DNA of 64,000 bases from Fructobacillus americanaquae (GTDB lineage: Bacteria; Bacillota; Bacilli; Lactobacillales; Lactobacillaceae): positions 1,350,205 to 1,414,204 of the forward strand of contig NZ_CP097122.1 in assembly GCF_024029775.1 (NCBI RefSeq), written 5' to 3'. The translations under genes and the position numbers were made by a program. The notes beneath the pieces were generated by a model that was not told the DNA's origin, made no database searches, and saw only the letters and a list, made by a program, of their open reading frames with translations. Position 1 is the first letter of the stretch. Each line of letters begins with the position of its first letter. This document shows positions 16,428 through 25,083 of this stretch, one piece after another.

Positions 16428-19118
16428 ATGACTAAAAAACTACTCTTAATTGATGGAAATTCGCTGGCGTTTCGGGCTTTCTACGCGATGTACCAACAGC
16501 TAGACCGAATGGTAACACCGGAAGGATTACATACCAATGCCCTTGTGGCTTTTAATAACTTTTTAGAATCAATCGTCTTACCAATGCAACCTGACTATGC
16601 TCTTGTCGCTTGGGATGCTCAATCAGGTAAGGAAACCTTTCGTGGTGATCTTTATGCTGACTATAAGAGTGGTCGGGATAAGACACCGGTTGAATTTAAG
16701 GAACAATTTCCATACCTGCGTGAAATGGTGTTAGCACATGGTCTTCATAACTATGAACAAAATGGTTTGGAAGCAGACGATATCATTGGGACACTATCAA
16801 GGGAAGGAGAAAAAGCGGGTGATGACGTCACCATCATTACCGGAGACCAAGATTTGACGCAGTTGGCTACCGATCAGGTGACTGTGAAAATTACCAAAAA
16901 AGGTGTGACTCAGATTGAAGAATACACACCTGCTCATATAAAAGAAAAGTTCGGGCTGACACCAGCACAGATTATTGATAAAAAGGCTTTGACTGGTGAT
17001 ACATCTGATAATTATCCTGGGGTAACAAAGGTTGGTGAAAAGACAGCTTTAAAACTGTTAACTGAATACCATGATCTGGATAACTTATACGCCCATGTTG
17101 ACGATATGAAAAAGTCCAAGATGAAGGAAAATTTGATTGCGGATAAGGAAGTTGCCTATCGCGCACAAAAATTGGCCACAATCATTACTGATGCTGATTT
17201 ATCAATTTCCTTGGGCGACTTAGCCTACAATGGACCGAAAACCAAGGGCTTGGTTGAACTGTTTGAGAGCTTACATTTCAAATCAGCGCTGGCCAAGCTT
17301 AAAGCGCATCAATTGGTTGGTCAAGATGATACTTCCGTTGAAGAGGTCGAGTCACGAGACGCTAATTTTCAGCCAGTCAAGGAATTGAACGATGTGGCCT
17401 TAGCTGCCCTTGCCAAAGCAGATACCTTAGCGATTCAGATCGATACAGATGCGGATAATTATCATACAGCTGACATGTTAGCCTTTGCTATCGGTAATGA
17501 TGATTTGGGGTACTTTGCCAGTCTTGACTTTACCTGGTTTGAAAATCAGACACTCCGTGACTTGATTGAAAACCCAAAACAGAAGTTACGACTTTTCAAT
17601 GCCAAGGAAGTTTGGGTTTTGATGCATCGCTTGGATTTGCAGCTTGCTGGTGTTGATTTTGACTTTATGCTCGTCGCCTATCTGCTCGATACAGTTGGCA
17701 ATGACAATGTCTTGTCAACCCTAGCCGCTCGCTTCGGTTTGTATCTGCCAGCTGATGAAGATTTTTATGGCAAAGGTGCCAAGTTTGCTGTGCCCACTGA
17801 TGATCAGGAGGTTTATGATCACCTTGGACACAAGGCGGAAGTGCTTTATGGCTTGCGTGACAAGGCCTTTGAGGAATTGGCTGAGCACAAGCAAACAGAT
17901 CTCTACCATGATGTTGAGTTGCCATTGTCATTTGTCTTAGCCAAGATGGAAGCCCAAGGGTTTGCCGTTAGGGAAGACCGTTTGGAAAAGATGGGCCAGG
18001 AACTTGACGAAAAAATTAGCCAACTCAAGGAAGAAATTTATCGGATTGCCGGTGAGGAATTTAACATTAATTCGACCAAGCAGTTAGGGACGTTGCTCTT
18101 TGAAAAGATGAAATTGCCAGTGATTAAGAAGACAAAGACCGGTTATTCAACTGCTGTTGAAGTCTTGGAAGAATTGGCACCACAGGCGCCAATCGTTAGC
18201 CATATTCTTGAATATCGGCAACTGGCCAAGATTAAATCGACTTATGTTGATGGCCTCTTGGCCGTTGTTGATCAAGCTGATCAAAAAATCCACACCCGGT
18301 TCTTACAGACGTTGACTCAGACTGGTCGGCTGTCATCGGTTGACCCGAACCTGCAAAACATTCCGATGCGGACGGAGGAGGGGCGTAAAATTCGCCACGC
18401 CTTTGTTCCCAGTCATCCCGACTGGTTGATTTTCGGTGCGGATTATTCGCAGATTGAATTACGGGTCTTGGCCGCCATTACTGGTGATCCAAACATGAAG
18501 AAGGCCTTCATGGATGATGATGACATTCACGCCGAAACGGCTCGCGCCGTCTTTGGCTTGAAGGCCGATGAACCGGTTGATGCTAGCCATCGCAGAACGG
18601 CTAAGGCCGTTAACTTTGGCATTGTCTATGGTATTTCTGATTTTGGTTTATCAAAGAACCTTGGCATTTCGCGCAAGGACGCTAAGGCCTTTATCGAAAC
18701 TTATTTCAAGGAGTTCCCTAAGATTCATGGATGGATGGAACAGATTAAGGATCAGGCTCATCAAGATGGTTTTGTTGAAACGATTGAACATCGCCGTCGC
18801 TACCTGCCAGAGATCAATTCCAAGAACTTTAACCGTCGATCGTTTGCTGAACGAACAGCAATGAATTCGCCAATCCAAGGTTCGGCAGCTGATATTATTA
18901 AAATTGCCATGATTAAGGTTGACCAGGCCTTAACCAAAGAGGGCTTACAAGCCAAAATGCTTTTGCAAGTTCACGATGAACTGGTCTTTGAATGTCCAAA
19001 AGAGGAGTTAGAGCAAGTACGAAAGTTAGTAACCTCCGTGATGGATTCCGCCGTTCATTTGTCCGTACCATTGAAAGTTGAGGACCATGCCGGTCCCACC
19101 TGGTACGAAGCCAAGTAA
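16428..19118 (+). CDS. polA: DNA polymerase I
   Basis: Repair and Okazaki-fragment polymerase of 896 residues. The N-terminal 5'-3' exonuclease has LLIDGNSLAFRAFYA, YKSGRDKTP and EADDIIGTL. The central 3'-5' exonuclease domain is present, but its first motif reads IDTDAD rather than DxE, so proofreading is probably lost, as in other Gram-positive Pol I enzymes. The polymerase motifs are intact: LSSVDPNLQNIP, DYSQIELRVLA (motif A), RRTAKAVNFGIVYG (motif B) and QVHDELVFE (motif C). ATG follows an AAGGA. Confidence 0.97.
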   Translation: MTKKLLLIDGNSLAFRAFYAMYQQLDRMVTPEGLHTNALVAFNNFLESIVLPMQPDYALVAWDAQSGKETFRGDLYADYKSGRDKTPVEFKEQFPYLREMVLAHGLHNYEQNGLEADDIIGTLSREGEKAGDDVTIITGDQDLTQLATDQVTVKITKKGVTQIEEYTPAHIKEKFGLTPAQIIDKKALTGDTSDNYPGVTKVGEKTALKLLTEYHDLDNLYAHVDDMKKSKMKENLIADKEVAYRAQKLATIITDADLSISLGDLAYNGPKTKGLVELFESLHFKSALAKLKAHQLVGQDDTSVEEVESRDANFQPVKELNDVALAALAKADTLAIQIDTDADNYHTADMLAFAIGNDDLGYFASLDFTWFENQTLRDLIENPKQKLRLFNAKEVWVLMHRLDLQLAGVDFDFMLVAYLLDTVGNDNVLSTLAARFGLYLPADEDFYGKGAKFAVPTDDQEVYDHLGHKAEVLYGLRDKAFEELAEHKQTDLYHDVELPLSFVLAKMEAQGFAVREDRLEKMGQELDEKISQLKEEIYRIAGEEFNINSTKQLGTLLFEKMKLPVIKKTKTGYSTAVEVLEELAPQAPIVSHILEYRQLAKIKSTYVDGLLAVVDQADQKIHTRFLQTLTQTGRLSSVDPNLQNIPMRTEEGRKIRHAFVPSHPDWLIFGADYSQIELRVLAAITGDPNMKKAFMDDDDIHAETARAVFGLKADEPVDASHRRTAKAVNFGIVYGISDFGLSKNLGISRKDAKAFIETYFKEFPKIHGWMEQIKDQAHQDGFVETIEHRRRYLPEINSKNFNRRSFAERTAMNSPIQGSAADIIKIAMIKVDQALTKEGLQAKMLLQVHDELVFECPKEELEQVRKLVTSVMDSAVHLSVPLKVEDHAGPTWYEAK

Positions 19119-19149
19119 GGTTTTCATCACCAGCTGAAAGGAGTTTTTC

Positions 19150-19488
19150 ATGTCCAGTTCTGAATTGCAACGTAACCGAGCCGTTTTACCAATGTCAGCC
19201 GTCCGTGAGTTGACTCTTCTAACCGACCGCCAGATTCGTTACTATGAACAGCACGAATTAATCACTCCAAAACGTGGTAAGGGTGGTCAACGGCGGTTTT
19301 CTCTAAATGATATTGACCGCCTCTTGCAAATTAAAGATTACCTCGATGCTGGTGATTCTACTGCCGATATCAAAGAACTCTTTGCTAAGGCCGAGCGGAA
19401 AAATCAGCAACAGATTGGTGCTGATAGCAGTCTGCGCCGTTCATTGCAAGATGAATTTGCTCAAATTGCTCGCTTTAATAACCACTGA
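19150..19488 (+). CDS. glnR: MerR-family nitrogen regulator GlnR
   Basis: 112-residue regulator with an N-terminal winged HTH of the MerR type (LTLLTDRQIRYYEQHELITPKRGKGGQRRFSLNDIDRLLQI). GlnR represses glnRA and other nitrogen genes when glutamine is plentiful, with feedback-inhibited GlnA acting as co-repressor in related bacteria. The assignment rests on sequence and on glnA being the next gene. It lies 31 bases after polA behind GAAAGGAG. No full TGTNA-N7-TNACA box is seen upstream. Confidence 0.92.
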   Translation: MSSSELQRNRAVLPMSAVRELTLLTDRQIRYYEQHELITPKRGKGGQRRFSLNDIDRLLQIKDYLDAGDSTADIKELFAKAERKNQQQIGADSSLRRSLQDEFAQIARFNNH

Positions 19489-19548
19489 TTTTGACGGTTG
19501 ATTGACCGAACAAAATGTATTTTGTGAACAATGAATTGATGATTGAAA

Positions 19549-19594
19549 AAGCTGACCAGTTGGCCAGCTTGGCTGGAGAAAGCCTTCAGCCAAG
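19549..19594 (+). promoter_or_regulatory. Two overlapping hairpins in the glnR-glnA gap
   Basis: AAGCTG-a-CCA/TGG-c-CAGCTT (19549-19570, 9 pairs with one mismatch) overlaps by three bases a second stem CTTGGCTG/CAGCCAAG (19568-19594, 8 perfect pairs). They share a CTT and so cannot both form completely. No T-run follows on the plus strand. A TGTATTTTGTGAACA stretch at 19516-19530 is only loosely GlnR-box-like. Confidence 0.5.
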
Positions 19595-19636
19595 AAAAAA
19601 TGTACCCACTATAGCAGCCAAGTAAAGGAGTCTCCA

Positions 19637-20989
19637 ATGGCAAAACCTTCTTACACAAAAGCAGACATTAAGCAGATCGTTCAAGACGAACAAGTTGAAT
19701 TCATTCGCGTGACATTCACTGACGTGTTGGGCGCTATCAAGAACGTTGAAGTGCCAGTTTCACAACTGGACAAGGTCTTAGATAATGACCTGATGTTCGA
19801 CGGTTCTTCAATTGAAGGATTCGTTCGGATTAACGAATCTGATATGTATCTTTATCCTGATTTGTCAACATTCATGATTTTCCCATGGGCAACTGACGCG
19901 CATGGTGGAAAAGTTGCTCGTTTGATTGCAGACGTGTATTCAAAGGACCGGACGCCGTTTAAAGGGGACCCACGAATTGCCTTAAAGGCTGCCGTTTCAC
20001 GCGCCGAAGCCGAAGGCTTTACTGCTTTTAACGTTGGTACTGAACCAGAATTCTTCTTGTTCAAGTTAGATGAAAAGGGTGAACCAACCATGGAACTAAA
20101 CGACCATGGAAACTACTTCGACTTGGCTCCATTGGATCGTGGTGAAAATGTTCGTCGTGAAATCGTTTTGACACTGGAAAAGATGGGCTTTGAAGTTGAA
20201 GCTGCCCATCACGAAGTTGCTGCTGGTCAGCATGAAGTTGACTTCAAGTATTCGGACGCTGTTGACATGGCTGACAAGATTCAGACTTTCAAGTTGGTTG
20301 TGAAGACAATCGCCCGTAAGAACGGTTACTATGCTACCTTCATGCCAAAGCCAGTCTCTGGTATCAATGGCTCAGGAATGCACACAAACATGTCTTTGTT
20401 TGATAAGCAAGGCAATGTTTTTGATGGTCATGATGCTGACAAGAATTTGGGTTTGTCTGATACAGCAATGCATTTCTTGGGTGGTGTTTTAAAGCACGCC
20501 CCGGCCTTGACTGCCTTGGCTAACCCAACGGTTAACTCATATAAGCGTTTGACGCCTGGCTTTGAGGCCCCAGTTTATGTTGCTTGGTCAGCATCAAACC
20601 GTTCACCAATGGTGCGAGTACCTGCCTCACGTGGTTTAGCTACTCGCTTGGAATTGCGTTCAGTTGACCCAACAACCAACCCTTACACCGTTTTGGCTGC
20701 AATCTTATCAGCAGGTTTGGATGGTATCGATAACAAGTTGGAACCATCGACTGCAGTTGATAAAAACATTTACTTGATGGACGAAAACGAACGTAAGAAG
20801 GCCGGGATTGTAAACTTGCCCGATACGTTGTTGGCTGCCCTTGATGAATTAAGTAATGATGATGTTGTCATCGATGCAATTGGTACTCATATTACTGATA
20901 AGTTTATCGAAGCAAAGCGCATCGAATATACGTCATATCGTCAATTCGTTTCACAGTGGGAATTGGATAACTATTTCATGAACTATTAA
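19637..20989 (+). CDS. glnA: Glutamine synthetase type I
   Basis: Makes glutamine from glutamate, ammonia and ATP; dodecameric GSI-alpha form of Gram-positives. Visible blocks: [50 protein letters not shown] (ammonia/ATP site) and [13 protein letters not shown]. The 450 residues lack the adenylylation insert of GSI-beta, as expected. AAAGGAG precedes the ATG. It is controlled with glnR, and the 148-base gap carries the hairpin pair. Confidence 0.98.
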   Translation: MAKPSYTKADIKQIVQDEQVEFIRVTFTDVLGAIKNVEVPVSQLDKVLDNDLMFDGSSIEGFVRINESDMYLYPDLSTFMIFPWATDAHGGKVARLIADVYSKDRTPFKGDPRIALKAAVSRAEAEGFTAFNVGTEPEFFLFKLDEKGEPTMELNDHGNYFDLAPLDRGENVRREIVLTLEKMGFEVEAAHHEVAAGQHEVDFKYSDAVDMADKIQTFKLVVKTIARKNGYYATFMPKPVSGINGSGMHTNMSLFDKQGNVFDGHDADKNLGLSDTAMHFLGGVLKHAPALTALANPTVNSYKRLTPGFEAPVYVAWSASNRSPMVRVPASRGLATRLELRSVDPTTNPYTVLAAILSAGLDGIDNKLEPSTAVDKNIYLMDENERKKAGIVNLPDTLLAALDELSNDDVVIDAIGTHITDKFIEAKRIEYTSYRQFVSQWELDNYFMNY

Positions 20990-20999
20990 TCCATATTTT

Positions 21000-21026
21000 A
21001 AAACCGGCTGTAGGTCGGTTTTTTTA
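21000..21026 (+). terminator. Terminator after glnA
   Basis: AAACCG ... CGGTTT stem with seven T residues close behind the stop codon. Confidence 0.75.
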
Positions 21027-21059
21027 TAAATGAAGTAGATTTATTTGTTATTTGATATA

Positions 21060-21087
21060 TTGAAAAAATAAAAGCATTTGTTATAAT
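21060..21087 (+). promoter_or_regulatory. Promoter of the surface adhesin gene
   Basis: TTGAAA (-35), 16-base spacer and TATAAT (-10), with TG one base ahead of the -10. It lies 47 bases before the ATG; AAGGAAG provides the ribosome site. Confidence 0.75.
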
Positions 21088-21133
21088 GTGTTTGTAACAT
21101 AAATAATTTAATAAATGTATAAGGAAGATTTGT

Positions 21134-23716
21134 ATGGAACAGAAAATTGAACATTACAAGATGTATAAATCAGGGAAAAAGTTGGTATATGCTTCAATTG
21201 TTGTTTTTTCATTGTTTGCAACGAGTGGATCTTTAGCCAATCAAGAAAAGGTCTCGGCTGATACAACACCATCAAGCAGTACAGCTTCGGTAGATGCTAC
21301 AAAATCTGATGACACTCTTGTGCGAAGTGGGCAAACTTCAGCTGATAGTTCAAACCTTTCTGGATTGCAAATTTCAATTTCTAACGAAGCTCAAACCTTG
21401 GCTGCTGGTAACACACTGAATTTAACAGTGAATGTCAGTTTTAATTCTTTGGCCACTTCTGTTAAAGCCGGTGACAAGATTACGTTGACTATTCCTAACA
21501 ATTTGGTTAATTGGGATGCGGTTACTACTACCGGTGGTAATCAATATGGAACTTTTTCTCATGACGCTTCATCAAATACGCTGACTTTTACTTTCTCTAA
21601 GAATTTTGAAAATCAAGTTGGTTCATTTGGTTTCGGAGTTCATGCCCCCATTAAGTCTGATGCACCCGATACAAGCGATAATGTGATTACATCTACATTT
21701 GTTGCTTCTGATGGGAAAAGTTTAACCATTCCAGTTTCTTATGCCAAGTTTAGTACAGGGGCAGTGCCTCCTGCACAGCCTCTGCCGGCTGGTACTAATC
21801 GTATGCAAGCCCCTGGAACTGGTGTCGGAAATAATGATCACAAGTATAGTGGTGATGATATTACGACTAATGATGCGGTTAGTCACTGGCCAGAAGTTTT
21901 TTCTAATCAGATTAATCAAGATGGGAAAACTATTACAACAAATGTAATGAGCCTTTATGATATCTTGCAACCGGATCAAGATAACTCAAAATCATTGACC
22001 GGTCGAAAATATCTGTTTAAAGTTTCTGGTCCCGATGCTTCGATTGATTACAATTCATTCCGTTTCAAGTTACCAAAAAATGGGACTACCACTGCAGGTC
22101 AGGGCTGGGGTACTTTAAGTCAAATTCAGAATGGAGATGTTGACGGACAGGCCCATCCAGGTTTTATTTTAGTTCCTTTATCCTCAACTGAAGCACAATT
22201 GATTATTCCTGATGGTATGAACATTCAAAACATGACCGTTTTCTTTAATCTAATTGCTCCAGATTATCAGGGAACTTATACTTATGATCAACCCTATACT
22301 GATAATCAAGGAACTGGTAGTTGGGATGTTTCATACAAAATGACTTGGCAAAATCCACATGATTATTTTGCTGCGGTACCGGTTCTTTCAGTTCCACAGT
22401 CTAAGTTCGCAATGACTACTGATAACATTCCTGATGTGAACGCTTGGCTAAAATCAGATGTAACGGCCAGTGTCACAACAGATAGTGGTAACGTTGATCT
22501 AACCAAGGATATTCAGATACTAAACGATGGTGGTGCAACGGCCGCTTGGAATAATAAGCAGCCAGGGACGTACACAGTTAGCTATCAAGTTGTTTATCAA
22601 ACGACAGATTCTACCGGCAAGACCCTCTATTCAATGGCGAAGGCAACAGGTAGTGTAACGATTGCTTCTCCATCTAGTCCTAATGTTCAACAGGGCAGAG
22701 TGATTGTTCGTTATACGGACGAAAACAATCAAGAGATTGCTGGAATGCCTGAAAAAAAATTGATTGGTTTGACGGGAACTGTCTATACTGTTGATACACC
22801 AAGTATTAAAGGTTATCATTATCAAAAAGCTGATGCGGCATTAGTCGGTGCCTTTGGAACAAGTGATCAGCCAACGACGATAACTTTGTCGTACGCTAAG
22901 GATGCTCCAACCGTAACCAATGAAACGAAGACGGTTAATGAAACCGTGCATTATCAATATGCTGATGGTGGACAGGCTGCTGCTGATTACGTTGCCACTC
23001 CAGTTACTTTGACACGGACGGTTTCAACAGATGCTGTAACTGGCGAGAAAACTTATGGTAACTGGACTGCAGATCAAAGTTTCCCAGCTGTAACCAGTCC
23101 AGCACTGAAGGGTTATACCGCAAATCAGCCCGAAATTGCAGCTCAAACAGTTGATGGTGATTCAAAGGATTTAGATTTCATCGTTACTTACACTAAAAAT
23201 GCGCCGGCTGAATCAACTGATACGAAGACGGTTAATGAAACAATTCACTATCAGTACGCTGACGGTAGTAAGGCAGCTGATGACTATGTGGCTACGCCAA
23301 TTATCTTCACTCGTAGTGTCTCAACTGATGCCGTAACTGGTGAAAAGATCTATGGTAATTGGATAGCAAATCAAAGTTTTGCAGCAGTAACCAGTCCGAC
23401 ATTACAGGGTTATACGGCTGACCAAACGAGCATCGCTGCTCAAAATGTAACGCCAGATTCAAGTGACTTGGTTTACACCGTTAAATACACGAAGGATGAG
23501 CCTAAGGGCACGACAACGACTGATTCCCATGATGGAAATGTGGTTGGTCAAAATCAAATTGACAAAGTTGTTAATCCTCAGGCTGACACCAATCACGTTT
23601 TGCCAAATACGGGATTGAGGTCTGAACGAAGTCAGTCCAATACGAATCTTTTGTTTGCTCTATTTGCTAGCTTTGCAGGACTTGGAATTTTCTCACGTCG
23701 TAAGAAGAATAAGTAA
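21134..23716 (+). CDS. LPXTG cell-wall adhesin with MucBP-type repeats
   Basis: 860-residue secreted, sortase-anchored surface protein. The signal region carries a KxYKxGKx motif (HYKMYKSGKKL) before the hydrophobic core. Residues about 70-210 form an Ig-like adhesin domain (ITLTIPNNLVNWD). One MucBP-like domain is near 520-595, followed by two about 98-residue tandem repeats (each KTVNET-HYQYADG ... VTSP-L-GYTA) at about 597-800. The C-terminus has LPNTG, a hydrophobic stretch and RRKKNK. Composition is more AT-rich and Thr/Ser/Asp-rich than the neighbours, consistent with a variable, possibly acquired gene. Likely role: adhesion to mucus or other surfaces. Confidence 0.92.
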   Translation: MEQKIEHYKMYKSGKKLVYASIVVFSLFATSGSLANQEKVSADTTPSSSTASVDATKSDDTLVRSGQTSADSSNLSGLQISISNEAQTLAAGNTLNLTVNVSFNSLATSVKAGDKITLTIPNNLVNWDAVTTTGGNQYGTFSHDASSNTLTFTFSKNFENQVGSFGFGVHAPIKSDAPDTSDNVITSTFVASDGKSLTIPVSYAKFSTGAVPPAQPLPAGTNRMQAPGTGVGNNDHKYSGDDITTNDAVSHWPEVFSNQINQDGKTITTNVMSLYDILQPDQDNSKSLTGRKYLFKVSGPDASIDYNSFRFKLPKNGTTTAGQGWGTLSQIQNGDVDGQAHPGFILVPLSSTEAQLIIPDGMNIQNMTVFFNLIAPDYQGTYTYDQPYTDNQGTGSWDVSYKMTWQNPHDYFAAVPVLSVPQSKFAMTTDNIPDVNAWLKSDVTASVTTDSGNVDLTKDIQILNDGGATAAWNNKQPGTYTVSYQVVYQTTDSTGKTLYSMAKATGSVTIASPSSPNVQQGRVIVRYTDENNQEIAGMPEKKLIGLTGTVYTVDTPSIKGYHYQKADAALVGAFGTSDQPTTITLSYAKDAPTVTNETKTVNETVHYQYADGGQAAADYVATPVTLTRTVSTDAVTGEKTYGNWTADQSFPAVTSPALKGYTANQPEIAAQTVDGDSKDLDFIVTYTKNAPAESTDTKTVNETIHYQYADGSKAADDYVATPIIFTRSVSTDAVTGEKIYGNWIANQSFAAVTSPTLQGYTADQTSIAAQNVTPDSSDLVYTVKYTKDEPKGTTTTDSHDGNVVGQNQIDKVVNPQADTNHVLPNTGLRSERSQSNTNLLFALFASFAGLGIFSRRKKNK
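22916..23506 (+). repeat. Two tandem about 295 bp coding repeats in the adhesin gene
   Basis: Units start at about 22922 and 23219, each opening with the codons for TKTVNET and ending at YTK. They encode near-identical Mub-like domains with scattered, mostly silent differences, so this is a moderately old duplication. Confidence 0.8.
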
Positions 23717-23737
23717 TAATATTAGCTAAATCAGAAG

Positions 23738-23770
23738 GCAAGAATCGTCTCTACGATTCTTGCTTTTTTT
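23738..23770 (+). terminator. Strong terminator after the adhesin
   Basis: GCAAGAATCGT-CTCT-ACGATTCTTGC perfect 11 bp stem followed by seven T residues. Confidence 0.95.
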
Positions 23771-23825
23771 ATGAAAAAAATACGAAATTCCTTGTGGTTA
23801 GTGGCAAAAGTAGGGACGTATTTTG

Positions 23826-23831
23826 TATAAT
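23826..23831 (+). promoter_or_regulatory. -10 element before yhaO
   Basis: TATAAT 61 bases before the yhaO ATG; no convincing -35 was found at 16-18 bases. Confidence 0.45.
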
Positions 23832-23892
23832 AGAGAATACGAACGCCTGTTCTCTTTGGGCGAGTTGATGAAAAGACAGTGGAAGGAAGACT

Positions 23893-25083
23893 ATGCTTAG
23901 TTTTATTCATGCCGGGGATGTTCATCTGGGCAACCCCTTTACCGGATTGAGCCAAAAGCTGAGCCCGGACTTTCAAAAAAAGGTTCAATTGGCGACTTTT
24001 ACGGCGCTGAACCGCTTGCTTGAATTTGCGGTTGACCAAGAGGTTGATCTGGTTTTATTCCCAGGTGACCTGTACCACGGTGCCGACAATTCACCACTTA
24101 TTCAGGAGCACTTAACGAAAGTCTTGACGCAGTTGAATCAGGCTGGCATTTGGTCCGCCATTTCCTTTGGAAACCACGATTTCCAGCAAGGACAGCAAGT
24201 CCATCCAACTTGGCCAGAGCGAGTTTTGGTTTTTGGCCCGGAAGTTGAAACAAAGACAATTACGACTAAATCAGGTGCAAAAGTTTCCATTTCAGCCTTT
24301 TCCTATACGAATCAACACCATCGTCAGTCAGCTTTGCCGAGTTATCCGGTCAAGCAGGCTGGAGTTGATTATCATTTAGGGATGTATCACGGCGTGGTTG
24401 GCCAGGAAGGTGAGAACTATGCGGCCTTCTCATTAAAGGACATGATGGCAAAGGGGTATGATTACTGGGCCCTTGGCCATATTCATGTTCGTCAAATTTT
24501 GAACCGTAACCCTGTAGTTGCCTATTCTGGTAACCTCCAGGGTCTCAACCACAATGAGACTGGCGAAAAAGGTTTTTTCCTAGTGTCCGACCAGGATGGT
24601 CAAGGTCTAGTACCGGAGTTTTATCCAGTTGCGCCTGTTTTATGGCAGCAAGTCGAAATCTCGAACTGTCCTGATTTGGTAACTTTGCAGGGCCAGTTAA
24701 ATGCTTACCGCTGGGAACAGCCAACCTTGGTGATACTAGAATTAACCGGGCAGGTTGGTCCGGATATTCAAGCTGCCGCGCGCTTTGGAACCTTATTGGA
24801 AACCTTACAAGCTAGCCGAAAAAGTACTAGTGACTACTGGCCGGTCAAAGCTCAGGTTGTGACAAAGGCTGCTAATCAGAAACATTCACGTCCAGGATTG
24901 CCAGCTGATGTTGACCTACAGGCAGCCATTCGCCGGGTCGTCCAGGCAGACAGTATTGGGCAGTGGCTTTCTGATCAGGCTCCGACGTTTATCAGAGATT
25001 ATTTTTATTCAGAAGAGGGGCAGGCCGACTTAGCCGACCGTCTTTACCAGGACCTAGTGGAAGGAGGCCAGGATGAAGATTAA
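23893..25083 (+). CDS. yhaO: DNA double-strand-break repair-type nuclease YhaO
   Basis: 396-residue SbcD/Mre11-like calcineurin metallophosphoesterase. Metal ligands are visible in FIHAGDVHLG (motif I), LFPGDLYHG (II), SFGNHDF (III), MYHGVVG (IV) and ALGHIHVRQ (V). By analogy with SbcCD it should act with the ATPase encoded by the next gene, which overlaps it by 11 bases. The order yhaO-yhaN-yhaM is the same as in Bacillus. GGAAGGA precedes the ATG. Confidence 0.92.
   Translation: MLSFIHAGDVHLGNPFTGLSQKLSPDFQKKVQLATFTALNRLLEFAVDQEVDLVLFPGDLYHGADNSPLIQEHLTKVLTQLNQAGIWSAISFGNHDFQQGQQVHPTWPERVLVFGPEVETKTITTKSGAKVSISAFSYTNQHHRQSALPSYPVKQAGVDYHLGMYHGVVGQEGENYAAFSLKDMMAKGYDYWALGHIHVRQILNRNPVVAYSGNLQGLNHNETGEKGFFLVSDQDGQGLVPEFYPVAPVLWQQVEISNCPDLVTLQGQLNAYRWEQPTLVILELTGQVGPDIQAAARFGTLLETLQASRKSTSDYWPVKAQVVTKAANQKHSRPGLPADVDLQAAIRRVVQADSIGQWLSDQAPTFIRDYFYSEEGQADLADRLYQDLVEGGQDED

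Noticed and set aside
19516..19530. GlnR box before glnA
   Set aside because: TGTATTTTGTGAACA has the wrong spacing and lacks the conserved inner bases.
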